From positions 372,001 through 436,000 of the forward strand of contig JAWLAI010000002.1 in NCBI GenBank assembly GCA_041395565.1: a DNA stretch of 64,000 nucleotides, given 5' to 3'. The stretch is from Pseudomonadota bacterium (GTDB taxonomy: Bacteria > Pseudomonadota > Gammaproteobacteria > UBA9214). Made by a program: the position numbers and the translations under genes. Position 1 is the stretch's first letter, and every line of letters starts with the position of its first letter. Shown here in pieces: positions 51,805 to 60,591 of the stretch. Below the pieces are notes generated by a model, which was not told where the DNA came from, ran no database searches, and saw only the letters and a list, made by a program, of their open reading frames with translations.

Positions 51805-53193
51805 ATGTCCCGCCTGCTGATCTCGGCGGCCCACAAATCCTCCGGCAAGACCACCGTTACGCTCGGGCTGTGCGCGGCATACGCCGCGCGCGGCCTGCGG
51901 GTAGTACCGTTCAAGAAAGGCCCTGACTATATCGATCCGATGTGGCTGGGACTGGCGGCAGGGCATCCCTGCCACAACCTCGACTTCCATACCATGACCC
52001 ACGCGGAGATACTCACCGCGGTGGGCCACCACGCGGCGGCCGCCGACATCGCGCTGATCGAGGGCAACAAGGGGCTCTACGACGGCCTGGACCTGGAAGG
52101 CAGCAACAGCAACGCGGCACTCGCCACGCTGACCCGTACACCGGTGGTGCTGGTGCTCGATGCGCGTGGCATGACCCGCGGGATCGCCCCGCTGATACTC
52201 GGCTACCAGGCCTTCGACCCGCAGGTGCACATCGCCGGCGTTATACTCAACCAGCTCGGCGGCAGCCGGCACGAGGCCAAGCTGCGCGCGGTGATCGAGC
52301 ATTACACCGACGTGGCGGTGCTGGGTGGCGTGCACCGCAGCGCAGAACTGGAGATCGTCGAACGCCATCTCGGCCTGATTCCGAGCAACGAGGACGCATC
52401 GGCGCGCGCACGGATCGAGCGCATCAGTACGCTGATCGCGGCACAGGTGGATCTCGACGCCCTGCGTGCGGCGGCCGGCAGCGCACCGCTCGTGTACGAA
52501 CCGCCGCCGCCTCCGGTCGCTGGCACACCGGTACGGATCGGGATCGCCCGCGATGCCGCCTTCGGCTTCTACTATCCGGATGACCTGGAGGCCCTGCGCC
52601 GCGCCGGGGCCGAACTCGTGCCGTTCGACACACTGCGGGATGCCCGCCTGCCGGATATCGATGGCCTGTTCATTGGCGGCGGCTTCCCGGAAAGCCGCAT
52701 GCAGGCGCTGCAGGCAAACAGCGCCCTGCGGGCCCGGATCCGGGAGGCCATCGCCGGCGGCCTGCCCGCCTATGCCGAGTGCGGTGGACTGATGTATCTC
52801 GCGCGCGGCCTGAGCTGGCAGGGGAACCGATGCGAGATGGTCGGCGCGATCCCGGGCGAGGTGGTCATGCACGAGCGCCCGCAGGGCCGCGGCTATGTAC
52901 GGTTGCGCGAAACCGGGCACGCACCCTGGCCGGCGCCACATCCGGCAGGCGTCATCGCCGCCCACGAATTTCACTACTCTAGCCTGGAGGCGGTACCACC
53001 CGGCCTGCGCTATGCCTACGAGGTGGTACGCGGCACCGGCATTGACGGCCGCCACGACGGACTGCTCGTCAACAATCTCGTGGCCTGCTACAGCCACATG
53101 CGCGATACCGCGCAGCACCATTGGGCCCGACGCTTCGTCGATTTCGTCCGGGCCCGGCGCCAGCCCGGCAAAACCGACCTGCATGCAGTATAA
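51805..53193 (+). CDS. dsrN: DsrN, siroheme/cobyrinate a,c-diamide synthase-like amidase
   Basis: 462 residues. N-terminal P-loop (AAHKSSGKTTV), C-terminal class I glutamine amidotransferase with nucleophile Cys in YAECGGLMYL and catalytic His in AHEFHYSSLE. Related to CobB/CbiA; in the dsr context it is thought to amidate siroheme for DsrAB. No cobalamin genes are nearby, which supports the Dsr role. Confidence 0.96.
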   Translation: MSRLLISAAHKSSGKTTVTLGLCAAYAARGLRVVPFKKGPDYIDPMWLGLAAGHPCHNLDFHTMTHAEILTAVGHHAAAADIALIEGNKGLYDGLDLEGSNSNAALATLTRTPVVLVLDARGMTRGIAPLILGYQAFDPQVHIAGVILNQLGGSRHEAKLRAVIEHYTDVAVLGGVHRSAELEIVERHLGLIPSNEDASARARIERISTLIAAQVDLDALRAAAGSAPLVYEPPPPPVAGTPVRIGIARDAAFGFYYPDDLEALRRAGAELVPFDTLRDARLPDIDGLFIGGGFPESRMQALQANSALRARIREAIAGGLPAYAECGGLMYLARGLSWQGNRCEMVGAIPGEVVMHERPQGRGYVRLRETGHAPWPAPHPAGVIAAHEFHYSSLEAVPPGLRYAYEVVRGTGIDGRHDGLLVNNLVACYSHMRDTAQHHWARRFVDFVRARRQPGKTDLHAV

Positions 53194-53218
53194 TGATCCT
53201 CGGCTTCAAGGAGTTATC

Positions 53219-53533
53219 ATGATCACCATCACCCCGGCTGCTGCCGAACAGATTCGCGCCTCCGCCCAGGCCGGCGACATGGAGGGGCTGGCCATGCGCA
53301 TCGCCGCACGCCGCGAGGCGGACGGCAGCATCCACTACGGCATGGGTTTCGATGACAATGCGCAGGAGGACGATATCCGCCTGCATACCGGTGGCATCGA
53401 GATACTGATCGGGGAAGCGAGCAAGATCCTGGTCGACGGCATGACGGTGGATTACGTGGAACTCGAACCGGGCTCCTGGCAATTCATCTTCCTGAATCCG
53501 AATGACGCCAATTACGTCCCGCCCGCGAAATAA
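53219..53533 (+). CDS. dsrR: DsrR, IscA/HesB-like protein without cluster cysteines
   Basis: 104 residues, ATG at 53219 with AAGGAGT upstream. A-type carrier fold (ITITPAAAEQIRASA, LRMRI-like GLAMRIAARRE, DGMTVDYVE). The three cysteines of IscA are absent, as in Allochromatium DsrR, where a post-transcriptional role was proposed. Last canonical gene of the operon here; dsrS is elsewhere. Confidence 0.95.
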   Translation: MITITPAAAEQIRASAQAGDMEGLAMRIAARREADGSIHYGMGFDDNAQEDDIRLHTGGIEILIGEASKILVDGMTVDYVELEPGSWQFIFLNPNDANYVPPAK

Positions 53534-53575
53534 TCACGACCACCCGCCCACCCTCTGCCGCCACCGGGGTCGAGT

Positions 53576-55132
53576 ATGAACAGCCCCCCGTCCGAGGCCG
53601 GCCAGGGCAGGCACACCGCCCTGCGCAGGGGCCTGTTGCTGCGCCTGGGGCTGCTGCTGGCGGTCGCGCTCGCACTATGCTGTGTCGCCATCGACTGGCC
53701 GGCGCAGGTGTCCGGCCAGGGCCGGCTGCTGCTCGCCGCCCTGCTCTGCGCGTCCGCCCTGCTGCTCGTCCTGTCTATCGTCCGGTTGCTTCAGGTCCAG
53801 GTGCTCGAACCGCTGGCAGAGCTCGACAACTGGGCCGCCAGCCTGCGCGACGGCCGTCATGCCGATCCGCTGGCCGCACCGCCCGATCGCTACTGGGGAG
53901 AACTGGCGGAAAACCTGAGCGTGATCGGCAAGCAACTGACCGCCGATACGGGTAAGCGCGTGCCGGCCGCACCGCGCGTGAAGGAGCTCGAGGCAGACAG
54001 CATCAGGATGCTCTACGAGGTGGTGTCGAGCATCAACACCGCGCACAGCCTGGACGACCTGCTCACGCGCTTCATGTACACGCTCAAGCGCATCACGCGT
54101 GCACACGGCGCTGCGATCTGGGTTGATCACAACCAGCACCAGACCGAACTCGGCGCCAGCAGCGGCATCGATGACGACCTGCTGCTGTCCGACCGGCACG
54201 AGTTCCGGCGCTGCCTGTACGAGCGGGCCGCTACCGAGGGCAAGGTCTGGGTCGAGCATAACCTGGAAAAGTGCGAGAAGATCGCGGGCAGGCGCCTGTT
54301 CGAGCAGAACGACATCGGGCTCGTTTCGATACCGATGCGCTATCGCGGGCGCATAACCGGAGTGATCAACCTGTTCCTGGACAGCGGGATGCTGGCGCGC
54401 ATCGAGAACATCAAGCCGATGCTGCACAGCCTGGCACACCATCTCAGCCTCGCCATAGAGCGTTACTACAGTGACGAGGAAAGCCGCGCCCACCTGATCC
54501 GCGAGGAACGCATCCGCATCGCTCACGAGCTGCACGACTCGCTGGCGCAGACCATGGCCAGCCTGCGCTTCCAGGTCCGGGTGCTGGACGAGACCCTGCA
54601 CCAGGGCGACGAATCGACTACCTGGCAGCAACTTGAGCGGATCGAAAACACGCTCGACGAGGCCAATACCGAGTTGCGCGGCCTGATCGCCAACTTCCGC
54701 GCGCCGGCCTACCAGCGCGGCCTGGTCGAGGCCATCGAGCAGATGGTCAGCCAGTTCCGCAACGAGACACGCATCCGCACCTACATCCAGAAGGACTGCT
54801 CGACCAGCGCGTTTCCGCGCGACACCGAGACGCAGATCCTGCGTATAATACAGGAGGCGTTGTGGAACATCCGCAAGCACAGCCAGGCCAAGACGGTTCG
54901 CATCCTGCTGCGGGGAGCCAATAGCGAGTTCTGCCATATCCTGATCGAGGACGATGGGGTCGGCATCAACAAGCAGGTGTACGGCTCGCCGGGCGAACAC
55001 GTCGGCTTGACCATCATGCGCGAGCGCGCCAACAAGATCGGCGGTGACCTGCGCATCGAGAGCGAACCGGGAGAAGGCACGCGCGTCACACTGGAAATCA
55101 GGAATCCCGCGGCGGGCGGTACGAAAACATGA
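53576..55132 (+). CDS. NarX-type sensor histidine kinase
   Basis: 518 residues. Two N-terminal spans (about 20-40, 51-70) with only a very short periplasmic loop, a HAMP-like segment, a GAF-like domain (about 145-300), then HisKA_3 with RIRIAHELHDSLAQTMASL and HATPase with IIQEALWNIRKHSQA and EDDGVGI. The kinase end is NarX-like, but the nitrate-sensing periplasmic domain of NarX is missing. So the signal is probably cytoplasmic. 42 bases after dsrR, ATGA overlap with the regulator. Confidence 0.9.
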   Translation: MNSPPSEAGQGRHTALRRGLLLRLGLLLAVALALCCVAIDWPAQVSGQGRLLLAALLCASALLLVLSIVRLLQVQVLEPLAELDNWAASLRDGRHADPLAAPPDRYWGELAENLSVIGKQLTADTGKRVPAAPRVKELEADSIRMLYEVVSSINTAHSLDDLLTRFMYTLKRITRAHGAAIWVDHNQHQTELGASSGIDDDLLLSDRHEFRRCLYERAATEGKVWVEHNLEKCEKIAGRRLFEQNDIGLVSIPMRYRGRITGVINLFLDSGMLARIENIKPMLHSLAHHLSLAIERYYSDEESRAHLIREERIRIAHELHDSLAQTMASLRFQVRVLDETLHQGDESTTWQQLERIENTLDEANTELRGLIANFRAPAYQRGLVEAIEQMVSQFRNETRIRTYIQKDCSTSAFPRDTETQILRIIQEALWNIRKHSQAKTVRILLRGANSEFCHILIEDDGVGINKQVYGSPGEHVGLTIMRERANKIGGDLRIESEPGEGTRVTLEIRNPAAGGTKT

Positions 55133-55803
55133 GCCTCGATATTCTGCTGGTCGACGATCACACCCTGTTCCGCGAGGGCCTCGAGGGACTGCTCAGCCGG
55201 CGCAACATCAACATCCTGGCCGCGGTCGGCAGCGGCCAGGAAGGCCTGCGCCTGGCCAACGAACTCAATCCCGACGTGGTCCTGCTGGATATGCGCATGC
55301 CGGAAATGGACGGCATGGAGGTGCTGCGGCAGCTGCGCAAGAGCGGCTTCAAGAACCCGGTCGTTATGCTCACCACCAGCAGCGACGAACGCGACCTGGT
55401 CGAATCTCTCCGCAGCGGCGCCCAGGGCTACCTGCTCAAGGACATGGAGCCCGACCAGCTGGTGCTGGCCCTGCGCGACATCGTGGCCGGCAAGACGGTG
55501 GTGGCACCCGACCTGGCACCGGTGCTGGCGCGCGTGGTCCAGGGCGAGAGCATCACCCCCTCCGAGGAAAGTCCGTTCGCCAAGCTCACCCCACGCGAGT
55601 TCGAGATTCTCGCCCTGCTCGCCGAGGGCCAGAGCAACAAGGTCATTGCCCGTAACCTGGGCATCTCCGACGGCACGGTCAAGCTGCACGTGAAGTCAAT
55701 CCTGCGCAAGCTCGGCGTGCATTCCCGGGTCGAGGCCGCCGTCATCGCCGTCGAGCAGGGCATGCGCTCGGGCCGTGGCAGCGACGGCGACGACAGCGCC
55801 TGA
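55129..55803 (+). CDS. NarL-type LuxR-family response regulator
   Basis: 224 residues. DD at 8-9 (LLVDDHTLFRE), phospho-Asp in VVLLDMRMPEMDG, Lys in GYLLKDM; LuxR HTH LTPREFEILALL, KVIARNLGISDGTVKLHVKSIL. Typical NarL layout. Coupled to the kinase by a 4-base overlap. Target genes unknown; the dsr operon upstream and nirI/nirS downstream are the natural candidates. Confidence 0.92.
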   Translation: MSLDILLVDDHTLFREGLEGLLSRRNINILAAVGSGQEGLRLANELNPDVVLLDMRMPEMDGMEVLRQLRKSGFKNPVVMLTTSSDERDLVESLRSGAQGYLLKDMEPDQLVLALRDIVAGKTVVAPDLAPVLARVVQGESITPSEESPFAKLTPREFEILALLAEGQSNKVIARNLGISDGTVKLHVKSILRKLGVHSRVEAAVIAVEQGMRSGRGSDGDDSA

Positions 55804-55817
55804 GGCCGGAGCGCGGC

Positions 55818-56288
55818 GTGAAACGCTTCACCGAACTGGTCACCGCTGTCCTGTCGCAAATTACCGAGGTATTCCCCTGGGATGTCGCCGACATGCTGGA
55901 AGGCAGCGCGTATCCGCTGATCGTGGATGTGCGCGAGGCCGAGGAATACAACGCCATGCATATCAGCGACTCGCTGCTCGTACCGCGCGGAATCCTCGAA
56001 TCCGCCTGCGAGTACAATTACGAGGATACCGTGCCGGAGCTGGTCGAGGCGCGGGAACGCCCGCTGGTCGTGGTGTGCCGTTCCGGCAACCGCAGCGCGC
56101 TGGCCGCCCACACCCTGCAACTGCTCGGTTACAGCCGGGTGAGCTCAATGAAAACCGGTCTGCGGGGCTGGAACGACTACGAGCTGCCGCTCGTCGACGC
56201 GGCCGGTAGAATGGTGCCGATCGAGGACGCCGACGAGTTCTTCACCACCCGCCTGCGCCCGGACCAGCGCGACCCGGCCGCCCGGTAG
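55818..56288 (+). CDS. Rhodanese-domain protein
   Basis: 156 residues from GTG at 55818. Single rhodanese domain with DVREAEEYNAMHI and active-site loop CRSGNRSALAA (Cys about 95). Cytoplasmic. It can move sulfane sulfur to a thiol, and rhodaneses feed TusA/DsrE-type relays in sulfur oxidisers. It ends the plus-strand run that began at dsrA. Confidence 0.92.
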   Translation: MKRFTELVTAVLSQITEVFPWDVADMLEGSAYPLIVDVREAEEYNAMHISDSLLVPRGILESACEYNYEDTVPELVEARERPLVVVCRSGNRSALAAHTLQLLGYSRVSSMKTGLRGWNDYELPLVDAAGRMVPIEDADEFFTTRLRPDQRDPAAR

Positions 56289-56299
56289 GCGCACGCCGC

Positions 56300-56650
56300 T
56301 CAGGTGTAGTATTTGCGGTGTTTGCGCCGCATGCCCTGCTGGGTGATCACGCCCTCGATGGCGGATAGATCCGGCAGCTCGATGACCTCGTGACCGTCCT
56401 GCAGGGCCTTGAGGTAATAGCGGCCTTCCCCGTAGACCAGCTGGCGGAAGATATAGGAATCGCCGTGCCGCGCCATGACGTAGGATCCGTCGCTGATCAC
56501 GCCCTCGGGATCGACGATGATGATGGCGCCGTCGGCGAATTCCGGCAGCATGCTGTCGCCGAGGACCTGCAGCGCAAAGGGCTCGCGCCCGCAACTGTTT
56601 TCCTGCATTCCGGCACCCTCCCCGCCGCAGTAGATTGACAATAGCTTCAT
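56300..56650 (-). CDS. Stand-alone S24 (LexA/CI-type) peptidase domain
   Basis: 116 residues. Ser in LGDSMLPEF and Lys in YYLKALQDG are the catalytic pair of S24 self-cleaving repressors; no DNA-binding HTH is present. The start ATG lies inside a perfect palindrome (56648-56670). It may be a UmuD-like accessory or a derepression partner of an HTH protein encoded elsewhere. There is no prophage around. Confidence 0.85.
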   Translation of the reverse strand: MKLLSIYCGGEGAGMQENSCGREPFALQVLGDSMLPEFADGAIIIVDPEGVISDGSYVMARHGDSYIFRQLVYGEGRYYLKALQDGHEVIELPDLSAIEGVITQQGMRRKHRKYYT

Positions 56651-56670
56651 TGTAACAACAAGTTACAATG
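56648..56670. promoter_or_regulatory. Operator-like palindrome over the S24 start codon
   Basis: CATTGTAAC-AACAA-GTTACAATG, perfect 9-base inverted repeat. The ATG of the S24 gene is the first three bases on the minus strand. TTGTAAC half-sites look like targets of XRE/CI-type repressors. Confidence 0.6.
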
Positions 56671-56717
56671 ATTATCTCTTGCAGTATGCAGGGTTTTTTA
56701 CGGCCCCGCCGGGGCGC

Positions 56718-57725
56718 TCAGACGGCGTAGTAGTCGCGGTACCAGGCCACGAAATTCGCGATACCCTGCTCCACGCTCATGGCCGGCTTGTAGCCGATGT
56801 CGCGCACCAGGTCGTCGACATTGGCGTAGGTGGCCGGCACATCGCCCGGCTGCAGCGGCAGCATGTTCTTCTGCGCCTGCTTGCCGAGGCACTCCTCCAG
56901 CACCTCGATGTAGTGCATCAGCTCGACCGGCTGATTGTTGCCGATGTTGTAAAGACGGTAGGGAGCCGTGCTGGTGGCGGAATCCGGCTGATCGCCAGAC
57001 CAGTCGGGGTTGGGATCGGGCACCTTGTCGAGTACGCGGATGACGCCTTCGACGATGTCGTCGATGTAGGTGAAATCGCGCCGGTGATTGCCGTAGTTGA
57101 AGACATCGATCGGCCTGTCCTCGAGGATGTTGCGCGTGAACATGAACAGGGCCATGTCGGGGCGGCCCCAGGGGCCGTACACGGTGAAGAAACGCAGGCC
57201 GGTGGTCGGCAGGCGATACAGGTGGCTGTAGGTGTGCGCCATCAGCTCGTTGGCCTTCTTGCTGGCTGCGTACAGGCTGACCGGGTGATCCACGTTGTCG
57301 TGCACCGAGAACGGCATGTTCGTGTTCGAGCCGTACACGGAACTGCTGGAGGCATAGACCAGGTGCTCGACGTCGTTGTGCCGGCAGCCCTCCAGGATAT
57401 TCACGAAGCCGACCAGGTTGGTATCTACGTAGGCGTGCGGATTGATCAGCGAATAGCGCACCCCGGCCTGGGCGGCAAGATTGACGACACGTTGTGGACG
57501 GTGCTTGCTGAACAGTTCCGCGATGCCGGCACGATCCTCCAGGTCAATACGCACGTCGGTGTAGTTGGCATGGTCCGCGGTCCGCGCCAGCCGGGCCTTT
57601 TTCAGCTCGACGTCATAGTAGTCGTTGAGGTTGTCGATACCGATAACCTCGTCGCCGCGCGCCAGCAGGCGCAGCGCCAGTGCCGACCCGATGAAGCCGG
57701 CGGAACCTGTGATCAATACCTTCAT
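56718..57725 (-). CDS. NAD-dependent nucleotide-sugar epimerase (UDP-glucuronate 4-epimerase-like)
   Basis: 335 residues, SDR fold: GSAGFIGSAL at the start, catalytic YAASK, and NLAAQAGVRYS, GNHRRDFTYIDDIVEG typical of UDP-glucuronate 4-epimerases. Makes an activated sugar acid for capsule, LPS or exopolysaccharide. Follows the dehydrogenase gene by 34 bases; the product of one is likely the substrate of the other or of the same pathway. Confidence 0.9.
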   Translation of the reverse strand: MKVLITGSAGFIGSALALRLLARGDEVIGIDNLNDYYDVELKKARLARTADHANYTDVRIDLEDRAGIAELFSKHRPQRVVNLAAQAGVRYSLINPHAYVDTNLVGFVNILEGCRHNDVEHLVYASSSSVYGSNTNMPFSVHDNVDHPVSLYAASKKANELMAHTYSHLYRLPTTGLRFFTVYGPWGRPDMALFMFTRNILEDRPIDVFNYGNHRRDFTYIDDIVEGVIRVLDKVPDPNPDWSGDQPDSATSTAPYRLYNIGNNQPVELMHYIEVLEECLGKQAQKNMLPLQPGDVPATYANVDDLVRDIGYKPAMSVEQGIANFVAWYRDYYAV

Positions 57726-57759
57726 GGGTGTTGCAGTCCTTGGTCAGTTGAAAGCAAAG

Positions 57760-59043
57760 CTAGAGCCGGCCGTCGACCGCGTCCGCCGGCAGCACGTACT
57801 TGACGTCGTAGAGCACGCCTTCCGGCTTGCACAAGGCGCGCAGCCCGGCCGCCCCCAGCGCGGTGAAATCGCGGTGCGCCACGGCGACAATGACCGCATC
57901 ATACCGGCCCGGCTGCGGCTGTTCGATCAGATCGATCCCGTACTCCGCACGGGCCTCCTCTGCGCTGACCCATGGATCGTGGACATCGACCTCGACGCTG
58001 TAGCCCTGCAGTTCGCGGATGACATCGATCACGCGCGAGTTGCGCAGGTCCGGGCAGTTCTCCTTGAAGGTCAGCCCGAGGATCAGGGCGCGTGAACCCG
58101 ACACCTGGATGCGGCGTTTCATCATCAGCTTGATCACCTGCTCGGCCACGTAACTGCCCATGCGGTCGTTGATGCGGCGCCCGGCGAGGATCACTTCCGG
58201 GTGATAGCCGATCTCCTGGGCCTTGTGGGTCAGGTAATAGGGATCGACACCGATGCAGTGGCCGCCCACCAGGCCGGGCCGGAACGGCAGGAAATTCCAC
58301 TTGGTGCCGGCGGCCTCGAGCACTTCCTGGGTATCGATGCCGATGCGCTCGAAGATCAGCGCCAGCTCGTTGATCAGCGCGATGTTGAGATCGCGCTGGG
58401 TGTTCTCTATCACCTTGGCGGCCTCGGCGACCTTCAGGCTGCTGGCCCGGTGGGTGCCGGCGGTGATGATGCTGCGGTAGAGGGCGTCGACGTAATCCGC
58501 CGTGGCAGGGGTCGAACCGGAAGTCACCTTGAGGATGTCGGTAACGCGGTGCTGCTTGTCACCGGGATTGATGCGCTCGGGTGAATAGCCGGCGAAGAAA
58601 TCGCGGTTGAACGTCAGTCCGGAGACGGCCTCGAGTACCGGGACACAGACCTCCTCGGTCGCGCCCGGATAGACCGTCGATTCGTAGACCACTACGTCAC
58701 CGCGCTGCAGCAACCGGCCCACGGTCTCGCTCGCGCGTTCCAGCAGCGACAGGTCGGGACGCTTGTACGCGTCGACCGGCGTCGGCACGGTCACGATATA
58801 GGTATTGCAGTCGGCGAGATCCTGCGGTTCGGACGTGAACACGAGCTGCTGCGCGCTCGCCAGTTCCTCCCCGGTGACCTCGCGGGTGGAGTCATGTCCA
58901 GCCTTGAGTTCCGCGATGCGGTCGCGCTTGATATCCAGCCCCACGGTCGGATAGCGCCTGCCGAATTCGATGGCCAGTGGCAATCCCACATAGCCCAGCC
59001 CGATGATGCCAATTTTTGCTGACTTGAGATCTGACATATCCAC
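57760..59043 (-). CDS. UDP-sugar dehydrogenase (TviB/WbpA-type nucleotide sugar dehydrogenase)
   Basis: 427 residues. IGIIGLGYVGLPLA Rossmann motif, catalytic Cys in LVGGHCIGVDPYYL, and TFKENCPDLRNSRV. The TviB/WbpA group oxidises UDP-GlcNAc or UDP-GalNAc to the uronic acid. Paired with the epimerase downstream, as in Vi-antigen-like pathways. No glycosyltransferases are in the window. Confidence 0.92.
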   Translation of the reverse strand: MDMSDLKSAKIGIIGLGYVGLPLAIEFGRRYPTVGLDIKRDRIAELKAGHDSTREVTGEELASAQQLVFTSEPQDLADCNTYIVTVPTPVDAYKRPDLSLLERASETVGRLLQRGDVVVYESTVYPGATEEVCVPVLEAVSGLTFNRDFFAGYSPERINPGDKQHRVTDILKVTSGSTPATADYVDALYRSIITAGTHRASSLKVAEAAKVIENTQRDLNIALINELALIFERIGIDTQEVLEAAGTKWNFLPFRPGLVGGHCIGVDPYYLTHKAQEIGYHPEVILAGRRINDRMGSYVAEQVIKLMMKRRIQVSGSRALILGLTFKENCPDLRNSRVIDVIRELQGYSVEVDVHDPWVSAEEARAEYGIDLIEQPQPGRYDAVIVAVAHRDFTALGAAGLRALCKPEGVLYDVKYVLPADAVDGRL

Positions 59044-59135
59044 ATCCGTTACCGTGACAGGAATCAGTCGGCACCGGCCGCCCGTCCTGAAGTTGGCGCA
59101 TTCTAGCAGAGTGGTCTGGACGGCGCTGCGCTATC

Positions 59136-59612
59136 TCAATGATCGGCATCCGCCCAGTCCCGGTACGGCCGCTCCGCCAGGCTGGCATTGTAGTAGCGCA
59201 CATCGTCGGTTACCTCGCGCCGCACCCAGGGCGGAAGTTGCAGCCGCTGCCGTTCGTCGCTGAGTTCCACCTCGGCGATGCGCAATCCCGCGTTCGCACC
59301 CTCGAATACATCGATCTCCCACAGCAGGCCGTCCAGCTCGACCTTGTAGCGCGTCTTCTCGATCAGGGGCTGCCGGCACAGGCGGTCGAGCATGGCGTCC
59401 GCATCGGCCGCGGGTATGGGGTATTCGTACTCCTCGCGCGTTATGCCGACGGTGGCGCCCTTGATGGTCAGCCAGCCGGTCACGCCCGCCAGCCTGACCC
59501 GCACGCTGCACGCCGGGTCGGTGGACAGGTAACCCTGGCGATAGCGCACGCCCTCACCGGCAGGCTGCCAGGCGGGATCGATCAGGAACTTGCGTTCGAT
59601 TTCCACGGCCAT
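59136..59612 (-). CDS. CYTH-domain (triphosphate tunnel) protein
   Basis: 158 residues. N-terminal EIERKFLI is the CYTH signature, followed by the alternating charged strands of the tunnel (RVRLAG, TIKG, EYEYPI, KTRYKVEL, IDVFEG). Such proteins cut inorganic triphosphate or act on related phosphates. It follows the methyltransferase gene by 3 bases; a CHAD protein is 1 kb away on the other strand. Confidence 0.93.
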   Translation of the reverse strand: MAVEIERKFLIDPAWQPAGEGVRYRQGYLSTDPACSVRVRLAGVTGWLTIKGATVGITREEYEYPIPAADADAMLDRLCRQPLIEKTRYKVELDGLLWEIDVFEGANAGLRIAEVELSDERQRLQLPPWVRREVTDDVRYYNASLAERPYRDWADADH

Positions 59613-59615
59613 GGG

Positions 59616-60452
59616 TCATTTCTCGGCGACGATGAAGCACACCCAGCCGGGATCGGCGCTTCCCACCGTGGCAGGTGCGTAGACGCCCGTCCCCTCCCCC
59701 GTCTCCTCGTCCACCTCCTCCCAGTACACCGTGACCCGCGCGAATCCGGCCTCGATCAGGAGTTCCTGCAACTCCGGCAGGCTCCACAGCCGCCAGTCGT
59801 AGGTGAAGGCACGCTTCAGTTTCGAGCCGTCGGGGAAATGGAAATGGATGTGACAGAGGATGTCGCCGTTGATGGGATTGTAGCGTGCATGCTCCCAGAT
59901 ATAGTCGAAGCGCTTGTGGCGGGTTTTCTCCCGCAGCTCCTGGTATGCCTCGTAACCACCGAAGGCGTCGAGGAAGAACACGCCGTCCGCGCCGAGCCCG
60001 GCATGCACCTGGCGAAAGTAGCTGCCCAGGCTGGCCCGGGTCTTGAAGACCTGGTAGCTGAAATTCATGGCGAGTATCACATCGGCCGGCGCCGGCGTCT
60101 GTACGCTGCATACGTCCGCCTGCAGCAGCTGCACGCGCATGCGCACGTCCGGTTCGAGCCGCGCCAGGTTGTGCTGCCGCGCCCAATCCAGGACCTCCGC
60201 ATCGAGGTCCACGCCGATGGCGCTGTTCTTGACATGATGCCGGACCCATGCGCAACAGACTGCCGCGGTACCGCAGAAGTCCTCGCGCAGCAACCGGGGC
60301 GGACGCCCGCGCAGCGCGCGGAAGGTCCGGCGAATGAAGCGGCACTCCAGCGGCGCATCCTGCACCGCCTGCTCGTACAAGCGGTGCCGGTCGGCGCTCT
60401 GCGCCAAGCTCCGCGCCTGCTTCCTGCGCCCTTCCTTCACGTGCTTTGCCAT
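59616..60452 (-). CDS. Class I SAM-dependent methyltransferase
   Basis: 278 residues from MAKHVKEGRRKQ at 60452, chosen for GGAGGACAG before it; a longer frame to 60551 lacks that. SAM-binding region LLREDFCGTAAVCCAWV, then IGVDLDAEVLDW, and a methylase core with MNFSYQVFKTR. Methyl acceptor unknown. Directly upstream of the CYTH gene. Confidence 0.85.
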   Translation of the reverse strand: MAKHVKEGRRKQARSLAQSADRHRLYEQAVQDAPLECRFIRRTFRALRGRPPRLLREDFCGTAAVCCAWVRHHVKNSAIGVDLDAEVLDWARQHNLARLEPDVRMRVQLLQADVCSVQTPAPADVILAMNFSYQVFKTRASLGSYFRQVHAGLGADGVFFLDAFGGYEAYQELREKTRHKRFDYIWEHARYNPINGDILCHIHFHFPDGSKLKRAFTYDWRLWSLPELQELLIEAGFARVTVYWEEVDEETGEGTGVYAPATVGSADPGWVCFIVAEK

Positions 60453-60591
60453 CTGTCCTCCTCCGGCCGGCAGGCGCGGCAATCGCCCGTCTCCGCCACC
60501 ACAACCGGCGGAAGTACGCCTGCTCACTGCCGATTTATTGATTTTCAGCAAAAACCGGCGCCTGCCACACCGGTATGATTGTCGTTAAAAT

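Noticed and set aside
56300..56700. Prophage remnant around the S24 gene
   Set aside because: No integrase, phage structural gene or attachment-like repeat; neighbours are housekeeping or sugar genes.
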